The translations under genes were made by a program, and so were the position numbers. This document shows positions 1 through 4,416 of a DNA stretch of 5,383 nt, in pieces. This stretch comes from Candidatus Daviesbacteria bacterium RIFCSPLOWO2_02_FULL_41_8 (lineage in GTDB: Bacteria > Patescibacteriota > Microgenomatia > Daviesbacterales > UBA10151). Positions within the stretch are counted from its first letter, which is position 1, and each line of letters starts with the position of its first letter. The notes below the pieces were generated by a model that worked only from the letters and a program-made list of their open reading frames with translations, searched no databases and was not told the origin of the DNA. The stretch lies in assembly GCA_001777455.1 (NCBI GenBank), contig MFDZ01000021.1:6093-11475 (forward strand). The letters run 5' to 3'.

Positions 1-638
1 CTCTGGTGGCTATTTTCGCCATGGATGTGCTGGATTTTATGCCGGGAGCAAAGATTGTTTTTAATGTCCTTTGTTCAAAACAAACGAGGGATGTGATAGA
101 AGCGCACGGCGGCGAACCGGTTATCTGGGTTACCGGTCATTCATTTATTAAGGCTAAACTTAAAGAAGAAAGAGCGCCTTTTGCCGGGGAACTGTCCGGA
201 CATATGTTTTTTGCGGATAATTTTTATGGTCATGATGATGAAGCATATGCAACGCTTCGGCTGTTAGCCTATTTAACCCGGGTGGGAAAGTCGCTTAATC
301 AGGTGGTTGATGAGTTGCCGAAATACCACAGCAGTCCGGAAGTAAAAGTCGGTTGCCCGGATATCATCAAGTTTAAATTGGTATCCGGCGGGATAACCAA
401 GGATCTTAAAGCAATTTTTCCGACTGCCGGTTATGTTGAGATTGATGGTGTAAGATTTGATACCGAAGATTTAATGGGGGTGATCCGTGCCTCTCAAAAC
501 GGCCCATATCTTACTATAAAATATGAAGCAAAAACAGCTGATGAGTATATAAAATTAAAGAAAGTATTGTCTGAAATCTTACATAAATATCCGGAAATTG
601 ATTTTAAGGACGGGGTTAATACAGACGCCTTGGAATAA
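1..638 (+). CDS. phosphomannomutase/phosphoglucomutase, C-terminal part (5' end outside the window)
   Basis: This is the C-terminal half of an alpha-D-phosphohexomutase (ManB/AlgC family), a cytoplasmic enzyme that interconverts hexose 6- and 1-phosphates (mannose and/or glucose) for sugar-nucleotide and surface polysaccharide synthesis. The frame is open to the window edge (first whole codon at 3), so the GTG at 6 is not a real start. About 210 residues are visible of a family length near 450; the catalytic-serine and metal-binding domains lie upstream. Visible are the end of domain 3 with the sugar-binding loop GELSGHMFF (about residues 61-69 from base 6), followed by NFYGHDDEAY, and domain 4 with the phosphate-binding loop RASQNGPYLTIKYEA. 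In relatives that loop is usually RxSNT-like; here it reads RASQN. Sugar specificity cannot be told from this part. The gene ends with TAA at 636-638, and I see no terminator between it and the metK promoter. Confidence 0.9.
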   Translation, partial: LVAIFAMDVLDFMPGAKIVFNVLCSKQTRDVIEAHGGEPVIWVTGHSFIKAKLKEERAPFAGELSGHMFFADNFYGHDDEAYATLRLLAYLTRVGKSLNQVVDELPKYHSSPEVKVGCPDIIKFKLVSGGITKDLKAIFPTAGYVEIDGVRFDTEDLMGVIRASQNGPYLTIKYEAKTADEYIKLKKVLSEILHKYPEIDFKDGVNTDALE

Positions 639-647
639 TTTAAGTAC

Positions 648-676
648 TTGCCAAAGCAGTAGGTTTGTGGTTTACT
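648..676 (+). promoter_or_regulatory. probable sigma-70-type promoter of the riboswitch-metK transcript
   Basis: TTGCCA (648-653, 5 of 6 to TTGACA) is followed after exactly 17 nt by TTTACT (671-676, 4 of 6 to TATAAT), with a TGn extended -10 element at 668-670. The predicted start, about 7 nt further on (682-684), falls at the first bases of aptamer helix P1. That fit supports the call, but it rests on motif matching only. Confidence 0.5.
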
Positions 677-683
677 AATACAA

Positions 684-780
684 ACATCAGGAGATCGTGT
701 ACCCGAGTTTTAGCGAGTGGTACACGGCGGCAACCGTAAAGTTACGGTGCCAATCCCGGACCGCATGGTTCGGGGGATGT
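684..780 (+). ncRNA. SAM-I-clan riboswitch aptamer upstream of metK
   Basis: This is a SAM-binding riboswitch aptamer in the metK leader. P1 pairs 684-688 with 776-780 (ACATC/GATGT). The joining strand AGGAGA (689-694) resembles the AAGAGA of SAM-I. P2 pairs 696-703 with 719-726 (8 bp). The hallmark core GGCAACC (729-735) and GGTGCCAATCC (746-756) flanks P3 (733-738/743-748, plus GGC 729-731 with GCC 749-751). P4 pairs 755-762 with 767-774 (8 bp, one G-U) around a GCAT loop. The helix order P1-P2-P3-P4-P1' is that of SAM-I, and the next gene is a SAM synthetase. Unusually, P2 shows no recognisable kink-turn, and its 15-nt loop has no good complement to the GCCA of J3/4, so the standard pseudoknot is not evident. 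It could be a divergent SAM-I or a SAM-I/IV variant. Confidence 0.8.
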
Positions 781-809
781 GGTCCGATAAAGGATTAACT
801 TTAAGGACC
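781..809 (+). promoter_or_regulatory. candidate antiterminator hairpin in the metK expression platform
   Basis: GGTCC (781-785) pairs with GGACC (805-809) and, inside, TAAAG (788-792) pairs with CTTTA (799-803), leaving a 6-nt loop. The last two bases of the 3' arm (C808, C809) are also the base of the terminator stem, so the two hairpins compete. The role as antiterminator is inferred from this overlap. Confidence 0.4.
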
Positions 810-830
810 TCTCTTGACGGGAGGTTTTTT
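805..830 (+). terminator. riboswitch-controlled intrinsic terminator that also covers the metK SD
   Basis: CCTCTC (808-813) pairs with GGGAGG (819-824) around a TTGAC loop, extendable by A807-T825, and is followed by six T (825-830) directly abutting the metK ATG. This has the form of an intrinsic terminator. The 3' arm GGGAGG is also the only SD-like sequence for metK, 6 nt before the start codon, so the same hairpin can hide the ribosome binding site. It is expected to form when the upstream aptamer holds SAM. Confidence 0.75.
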
Positions 831-1949
831 ATGAGTCATTTAAATGGTGCTGTTACAACATTTACATCCGAATCGGTTTGCGCCGGACATCCGGATAAAA
901 TTTGCGACCAAATATCCGATGCTATTTTGGATGCCGTTTTGGCGCAGGATCCCAAAGGCCGGACGGCCATTGAATGCTTAGCCGGAAACAACAGGTTAAT
1001 AATTGCCGGGGAGGTAGGGGCTAACGCTAAAGTTAATTATAAAAAAATAGCCCGGAATCAAATCAAAAGGTTAGGTTATACGGACCCTAAATTTAATTTT
1101 ACCGATAAGTCTCCAATTGATGTTTATGTGCACCAGCAATCTGCGGAAATCGCCGTGGGGGTAAAGAAAAAAGGAGCCGGGGATCAGGGTATGATGTTTG
1201 GTTTTGCCTGCAGGGAAACCGACAGCTTAATGCCTCTGCCGATTTCTATGGCTAATGCTTTGGTTAAAAGGGTAGATCAAGTTCGGGAAGAGAGCATTGT
1301 TAAATACCTGCGCCCGGATGGTAAATCTCAGGTAACTATAGAATACAGGAAAGGCAAGCCGTACAAGGTTAATCAGGTGGTCATAGCTGTGCCGCATAAG
1401 GAATCAATTGATTTAGATGAGGTTAAAGATGAGATCTACAATATTGTCATTATGCCGGTACTGGATGTATTTGGCTACAAAATTTCGAAGAAGGATATTG
1501 TCGTAAATGGCACGGGTATCTGGCACCACGGCGGCCCGGCCTCTGATTGCGGTGTTACCGGCAGGAAAATTGTGGTAGATACTTACGGAGGTTATGCCCG
1601 GGTTGGTGGGGGGGCTTTTTCCGGCAAAGAGCCCTCTAAGGTGGATAGAGGTGGTGCATATGCGGCCAGATTTTTAGCCAAGAATATTGTGGCAGCTGGG
1701 TTGGCAGACAGGGCTGAGGTAAGGCTAGCTTATTTTATCGGGGCCAAAAAACCTACCATGCAGGATGTAGAAACTTTCGGAACGGAGAAAAAATCCCACA
1801 AAGTAATTTTATCCTTTATGGAAAAAATCCTGGATACTTCCGTTGAAGGAATTATAAACGGACTTGACCTGCAAAGACCAATCTATCTGCCAACTGCGGC
1901 CTATGGTCATTTCGGCCGCATCGAGTTCCCCTGGGAAAAAGTGGTTTAG
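831..1949 (+). CDS. metK: S-adenosylmethionine synthetase (methionine adenosyltransferase)
   Basis: The enzyme joins methionine and ATP to make S-adenosylmethionine, releasing phosphate and pyrophosphate; it acts in the cytoplasm as a multimer with Mg and K ions. The protein has 372 residues, slightly short of the usual 380-400. The N-terminal FTSESVCAGHPDK (residues 11-23) carries the ATP/Mg residues H20 and D22. GAGDQGMMFGFA (115-126) and GGGAFSGKEPSKVDR (259-273) are the two family signatures. K165 (in RPDGKSQVT), D239 and R245-K246 (in SDCGVTGRK) are in place. Relatives usually have TGRFVIGGP where this protein has TGIWHHGGP (228-236). ATG 831 is chosen because homology begins there and GGGAGG lies 6 nt upstream; the open frame extending back to a GTG at 717 runs through the riboswitch. 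Expression is probably under SAM control. The TAG stop overlaps the stop of the convergent acylphosphatase gene. Confidence 0.97.
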   Translation: MSHLNGAVTTFTSESVCAGHPDKICDQISDAILDAVLAQDPKGRTAIECLAGNNRLIIAGEVGANAKVNYKKIARNQIKRLGYTDPKFNFTDKSPIDVYVHQQSAEIAVGVKKKGAGDQGMMFGFACRETDSLMPLPISMANALVKRVDQVREESIVKYLRPDGKSQVTIEYRKGKPYKVNQVVIAVPHKESIDLDEVKDEIYNIVIMPVLDVFGYKISKKDIVVNGTGIWHHGGPASDCGVTGRKIVVDTYGGYARVGGGAFSGKEPSKVDRGGAYAARFLAKNIVAAGLADRAEVRLAYFIGAKKPTMQDVETFGTEKKSHKVILSFMEKILDTSVEGIINGLDLQRPIYLPTAAYGHFGRIEFPWEKVV

Positions 1950-2215
1950 GACACTTCAAATCGGGAGAAGTTCTTTAGGGGACTTTCAGAAATTTCGACT
2001 TTTTCTACTTGGGCCATCATTGGCCCTTGGTTGCACCATACAATAAATTTATCTAAATTTTCCTTTTCTCCTTCTGCTTCCATGTAAACTGACCCGTCCG
2101 ACATATTTTTGGCAAATCCGCTGATTTCTAATTTGTCAGCCGCCTCTTTTGCGCTGGCCCGGAAAAATACTCCCTGGACCAGTCCATAAATTTTGATGTT
2201 GTAGTGTATTTTCAT
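1946..2215 (-). CDS. acylphosphatase
   Basis: This is a small cytoplasmic enzyme that hydrolyses the carboxyl-phosphate bond of acyl phosphates such as acetyl phosphate or carbamoyl phosphate. The 89-residue length is normal for the family. Both family signatures are present: YGLVQGVFFR (residues 10-19, phosphate loop with catalytic R19) and GFAKNMSDGSVYMEAEG (33-49, with catalytic N37). The C-terminus RFEVS is one or two residues shorter than the common ending. ATG 2215-2213 is preferred, because the in-frame ATG at 2230-2228 lies inside the end of the palindromic repeat at 2225-2312 and adds residues unlike the family. AAGGGGG stands only 2 nt before the chosen start, so the SD is poorly placed. 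The gene lies downstream of, and in the same direction as, tRNA-Pro and may share its transcript. Its TAA stop overlaps the metK stop. Symbols acyP or yccX are used for relatives. Confidence 0.93.
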   Translation of the reverse strand: MKIHYNIKIYGLVQGVFFRASAKEAADKLEISGFAKNMSDGSVYMEAEGEKENLDKFIVWCNQGPMMAQVEKVEISESPLKNFSRFEVS

Positions 2216-2224
2216 AACCCCCTT

Positions 2225-2312
2225 CGTCATTGCGAGGAGTGAGTCTTCGAGCGACGCGGCAATCTATACCAAGAAAGATTCCCACGGTCGCCGCGGCGAC
2301 CTCGGAATGACG
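2225..2312. repeat. 88-bp palindromic REP/MITE-like element
   Basis: Near-perfect terminal inverted repeats bound the element: CGTCATTGCGAG (2225-2236) and CTCGGAATGACG (2301-2312), 11 of 12 matching. Inside, AATCT (2261-2265) pairs with AGATT (2276-2280), and GGTCGCCGCGGCGACC (2286-2301) is a perfect 16-bp palindrome. The CGTCATTGCGAG...CTCGCAATGACG ends resemble a type of short dispersed palindrome I know from many bacterial genomes and metagenome bins. It carries no coding potential. It ends about 10 bp from the acylphosphatase start. Confidence 0.75.
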
Positions 2313-2346
2313 TTTTGTAACAGTGTTTAAAGAAATAAGCTTCATG

Positions 2347-2364
2347 AGTCGGGGAGGGGAGAAT
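2347..2364 (-). repeat. 18-bp direct copy of the tRNA-Pro 3' end
   Basis: AGTCGGGGAGGGGAGAAT at 2347-2364 is identical to 2422-2439, which covers the 3' acceptor strand, discriminator and part of the T arm of the adjacent tRNA-Pro gene. The copies lie 75 bp apart in the same orientation. Such duplicated tRNA ends are typical of integration scars (att sites), although only 57 bp lie between the copies, so nothing mobile remains if that is the origin. Confidence 0.8.
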
Positions 2365-2406
2365 AAGAACCTCTCACTTCGTTCGGAACCTTGATCTCCC
2401 CTCCCT
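2351..2406 (-). repeat. inverted repeat downstream of tRNA-Pro
   Basis: GGGAGGGGAGA (2352-2362) is perfectly complementary to TCTCCCCTCCC (2395-2405), an 11-bp stem around a 32-nt loop; G2351 and T2406 can add a wobble pair. On the tRNA strand it follows the tRNA by about 18 nt. No clear T-run follows it on that strand, so I do not call it a terminator; it may help 3'-end processing. Confidence 0.6.
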
Positions 2407-2423
2407 CCTTTCGTTTTGCTCAG

Positions 2424-2494
2424 TCGGGGAGGGGAGAATCGAACTCCCGATGCCGCACCCCCAGCGCGGCGTGTTACCACTATACTACTCCCCG
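2424..2494 (-). tRNA. tRNA-Pro (anticodon GGG)
   Basis: Read on the - strand from 2494, the cloverleaf is complete in 71 nt. The acceptor stem is CGGGGAG with CTCCCCG. The D arm contains AGTGGTA. The anticodon stem is CCGCG/TGCGG with the 7-nt loop CTGGGGG (anticodon GGG, reading CCC and CCU). The T arm is GGGAG-TTCGATT-CTCCC, and the discriminator is A. The C1-G72 pair is characteristic of bacterial tRNA-Pro and supports the identity. The D stem has one A-C mismatch (12-23), and the variable loop has only 4 nt. The bases after A73 are CTG, so CCA is not encoded and must be added by a nucleotidyltransferase. The gene is divergent from recA. Confidence 0.93.
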
Positions 2495-2504
2495 TAAGGA
2501 ACTT

Positions 2505-2533
2505 ATTTTATCATAAGATCATTTTGGGGTCTT
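2505..2533 (-). promoter_or_regulatory. possible tRNA-Pro promoter
   Basis: On the - strand, TAAAAT (2510-2505) matches the -10 consensus at 5 of 6 positions and lies 10 nt before the tRNA. A weak -35 (AAGACC, 2533-2528, 3 of 6) is 17 nt upstream. It would overlap the proposed recA -35. An alternative -10 is TATGAT at 2515-2510. Confidence 0.3.
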
Positions 2534-2560
2534 GATCTTTGGGATATCTTTGGTTATTCT
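2532..2560 (+). promoter_or_regulatory. possible recA promoter giving a leaderless transcript
   Basis: TTGATC (2532-2537, 4 of 6) and TATTCT (2555-2560, 4 of 6) are separated by exactly 17 nt. A start 7-8 nt after the -10 would fall at 2567-2568, the A of the recA ATG. No LexA-type operator (CTG-N10-CAG or GAAC-N4-GTTC) is visible between the tRNA and recA. Confidence 0.35.
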
Positions 2561-2567
2561 TGTAACT

Positions 2568-3635
2568 ATGACACAAAACGGTGATGCGAGAAAAGCGGCA
2601 ATAGATACCGCCATGGCGCAAATTCAAAAACAATACGGTACGGGTTCCATTATGCGTTTGGGTGAGAGGGCTGAGAAGTTTGCTACGGAAGTTATTTCTA
2701 CCGGCTCACTGGCGCTGGATTTAGCGCTGGGTGTCGGCGGACTTCCCAAAGGTCGGATTATAGAAGTTTATGGCCCTGAGGCGGGCGGAAAAACCACCGT
2801 TACTCTTCATGTAATTGCCGAAGCTCAAAAGAAAGGGGGCGTGGCGGCTTTTATTGATGCCGAGCATGCCCTGGATCCCCAGAGAGCGCAAAAAATCGGA
2901 GTTAACCTAGATGATTTGCTAATTTCTCAACCGGATACCGGCGAGCAAGCCCTGGAAATCGCAGAAGCGCTGATCCGCTCCGGCGGGGTGGATGTATTAG
3001 TGATCGATTCCGTGGCGGCTTTGGTGCCGCGTTCTGAAATTGAAGGCGAGATGGGTGATTCTTCAATGGGTGTGCAGGCGCGGTTGATGTCGCAGGCCCT
3101 CCGGAAACTAACCGGTGCGGTTTCCAACACTAACACCATTGTAATTTTTACCAATCAATTGCGGCAAAAAATCGGGGTGATGTTCGGCAATCCGGAAACA
3201 ACTACCGGGGGGTTAGCTCTTAAATTTTATTCTTCGATCCGGTTGGATATTAGGAAGATTGAAAATATTAAAGAAGGAGATGTAGTGGTGGGTTCCCGGC
3301 ACCGGGTGAAAGTGGTTAAAAATAAGGTTGCTCCCCCGTTCCGGATTGCCGAGTTTGATATGAATGAGCAGGGGATTTCTCACGAAGGGGAACTGTTGGA
3401 TATCGGGATAGAGATGGGGATTTTAACCAAGTCCGGCGCATTTATTAAATGGGGAGAAAAAATGATGGGTCAGGGAAGGGCGGCATCGTCAGCTTACCTT
3501 AAAGATAACAAAAAAGAGGCGGAAAAACTGGAAAAGGAAATCAGGGAAACTTGGGGAAAACAAAAAGAAGGTAAGGAAAAAATTGTTGTCGGCCCACAAG
3601 AGGAAGAGACAGGGTCGGTGCAAGAGATTGTATAA
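2568..3635 (+). CDS. recA: recombinase RecA
   Basis: RecA is the DNA strand-exchange ATPase that forms filaments on single-stranded DNA for homologous recombination and, where LexA exists, SOS signalling. The 355-residue length is typical. After the N-terminal helix ([24 protein letters not shown]) come Walker A GPEAGGKT (69-76), [10 protein letters not shown] (95-104) with catalytic E99, Walker B VLVID (143-147), the loop 1 region [12 protein letters not shown], and loop 2 [10 protein letters not shown] (206-215). A lysine- and glutamate-rich C-terminal tail follows. Walker A has AG where SSG is usual (GPESSGKT), and loop 2 is followed by L216 where N is common; both are mild variants. No intein is present. 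ATG 2568 is chosen because homology starts there; the same frame is open back to TTG codons at 2550 and 2532. No SD precedes it. recX begins 2 nt after the stop, so co-transcription is very likely. Confidence 0.97.
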   Translation: MTQNGDARKAAIDTAMAQIQKQYGTGSIMRLGERAEKFATEVISTGSLALDLALGVGGLPKGRIIEVYGPEAGGKTTVTLHVIAEAQKKGGVAAFIDAEHALDPQRAQKIGVNLDDLLISQPDTGEQALEIAEALIRSGGVDVLVIDSVAALVPRSEIEGEMGDSSMGVQARLMSQALRKLTGAVSNTNTIVIFTNQLRQKIGVMFGNPETTTGGLALKFYSSIRLDIRKIENIKEGDVVVGSRHRVKVVKNKVAPPFRIAEFDMNEQGISHEGELLDIGIEMGILTKSGAFIKWGEKMMGQGRAASSAYLKDNKKEAEKLEKEIRETWGKQKEGKEKIVVGPQEEETGSVQEIV

Positions 3636-3637
3636 CA

Positions 3638-4300
3638 GTGCCTAAAATTACTTCGGTAGAATCTCAAAAGAAAAATCCCAAAAGGTTTAATATATTTCTT
3701 GATGGAGAGTTTGCTTTTGGGGCAGATGAAGATTTAGTGGTTAACAGAAGACTGGTTGTTGGTAAGGTAATTAACGCGGAAGACTTGCAAAAAATTTTAT
3801 TTGAGGCGGAAGTCGGAAAGTTGATGGAGAAAATGTATAGATGGTTTGCTCTCAGACAGCATTCGGAGAAGGAAGTCAGGGAGAAATTTAGAATTAAGAA
3901 TTATGAATTAAGAATAAAGGATAAGGAACAAATAAGTCAGTTAACAATAGATTCTTTAGTGGAAACCCTGAAGAAAAAAGGAATGGTGAATGATTTGGAA
4001 TTTGCTAAAGCTTGGACAGAGGCCAGAAGAAAAAGCAAACAAAAAGGAATAAGGGCAATAAAGACTGAACTTTTTCAAAAAGGAATTGATAGGGAAATTA
4101 TTGAGAAAGCGTTAAGCGTAAAGGGGGAAGGGGAAAGCGAGGAAGAATTAGCAAAGAAAGCACTGGAGAGAAAATTGAGATCATGGAAGAGTTTGGAACC
4201 ACAGGCATCAAGGAAGAAAGCCTATGAGTATTTAATGAGAAAAGGGTTCGAGTATGAAATAGTGAAAGATGTAATTGAAAACTTATTGAAAAAAGAGTAA
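3638..4300 (+). CDS. recX: RecA regulatory protein RecX
   Basis: RecX binds RecA filaments and modulates, usually inhibits, their growth and ATPase activity in the cytoplasm. The protein has 220 residues, mostly basic and helical. The N-terminal part (3-50; ITSVESQKKNPKRFNIFLDG and an FAFGADEDLVV segment) is typical of RecX from Firmicutes and CPR-like bacteria. It is followed by RecX three-helix repeats: MYRWFALRQHSEKEVREKF (66-84), LVETLKKKGMVNDLEFAKAW (107-126) and AYEYLMRKGFEYEIVKDVI (195-213). Between repeats one and two, residues 85-94 (RIKNYELRIK) come from a heptanucleotide tandem repeat and look like an in-frame insertion. The GTG start fits the MPKIT N-terminus. It lies 2 nt after the recA TAA with only a weak AGAG 11 nt upstream, suggesting translational coupling to recA. 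Identity is secure from the N-terminal motif and the neighbour. Confidence 0.93.
   Translation: MPKITSVESQKKNPKRFNIFLDGEFAFGADEDLVVNRRLVVGKVINAEDLQKILFEAEVGKLMEKMYRWFALRQHSEKEVREKFRIKNYELRIKDKEQISQLTIDSLVETLKKKGMVNDLEFAKAWTEARRKSKQKGIRAIKTELFQKGIDREIIEKALSVKGEGESEEELAKKALERKLRSWKSLEPQASRKKAYEYLMRKGFEYEIVKDVIENLLKKE
3891..3918 (+). repeat. heptanucleotide tandem repeat (GAATTAA) within recX
   Basis: Four units follow head to tail: GAATTAA (3891-3897), GAATTAT (3898-3904), GAATTAA (3905-3911) and GAATAAA (3912-3918); a degenerate GGATAAG follows. Three added units make 21 bp, so the reading frame survives. They encode RIKNYELRIK in RecX. Confidence 0.8.
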
Positions 4301-4335
4301 AATGGTCTTGAAAGTCTAAAGATTGAGGTAAATTC

Positions 4336-4383
4336 ATGAAAGTACACTTTCTAAAATTAAATCTTCCTCAAATTCTCGGTTAA
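4336..4383 (+). CDS. possible 15-codon leader peptide upstream of rny
   Basis: The small ORF encodes MKVHFLKLNLPQILG, with four leucines. It starts with ATG 4336, preceded by GAGG (4325-4328) at a 7-nt spacing, a better SD arrangement than that of recX or rny. Its TAA stop (4381-4383) lies in the loop of the terminator hairpin at 4370-4396, so a ribosome reaching the stop would sit on the 5' arm. This geometry recalls attenuator leader peptides. No homologue is recognised, and an ORF this short can arise by chance. Confidence 0.25.
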   Translation: MKVHFLKLNLPQILG

Positions 4384-4396
4384 GCCGGGAATTTTT
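4370..4396 (+). terminator. rho-independent-type terminator after recX, before rny
   Basis: AATTCTCGG (4371-4379) pairs with CCGGGAATT (4385-4393) over 9 bp with one G-U, extendable by A4370-T4394, around the 5-nt loop TTAAG. TTTTT spans 4392-4396, of which only two or three T remain unpaired, so termination may be partial. It would end the recA-recX transcript or act as an attenuator for rny. Confidence 0.6.
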
Positions 4397-4416
4397 GCGG
4401 ACTTCCAAATTAAACT

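Noticed and set aside
663..686. Hairpin GTTTGT/ACAAAC overlapping the P1 5' strand as an anti-P1 element
   Set aside because: The 5' arm lies at 663-668, upstream of the predicted transcription start (about 682-684), so it would not be in the RNA if that promoter is right.
717..830. N-terminal extension of metK from a GTG at 717
   Set aside because: This stretch is the P2-P4 region of the riboswitch plus the terminator; its translation does not resemble MetK, whose homology and SD start at 831.
2011..2026. Perfect hairpin GGGCCA-TCAT-TGGCCC about 60 bp after metK
   Set aside because: No T-run follows on either strand and it lies inside the acylphosphatase coding sequence (Q-G-P-M-M-A-Q), so it is not supported as a terminator.
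1864..2046. Small + strand open frame across the metK end and the acylphosphatase gene
   Set aside because: It lies out of frame over two well-identified genes and has no recognisable features.
2228..2230. Upstream ATG start for the acylphosphatase
   Set aside because: The codon belongs to the terminal inverted repeat of the palindromic element and adds five residues not typical of the family.
2136..2480. Open frame on the - strand of about 114 codons with a GVRFSPPR segment
   Set aside because: It reads through the tRNA-Pro gene and the palindromic repeat; such peptides are a familiar artefact of translating tRNA genes.
2927..3154. Small - strand open frame inside recA
   Set aside because: It is antisense to strongly conserved recA coding sequence, with no independent evidence.
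4098..4337. - strand open frame of 79 codons opposite the end of recX
   Set aside because: It is antisense to purine-rich recX; its serine/leucine-rich composition is what the complement of that sequence gives.
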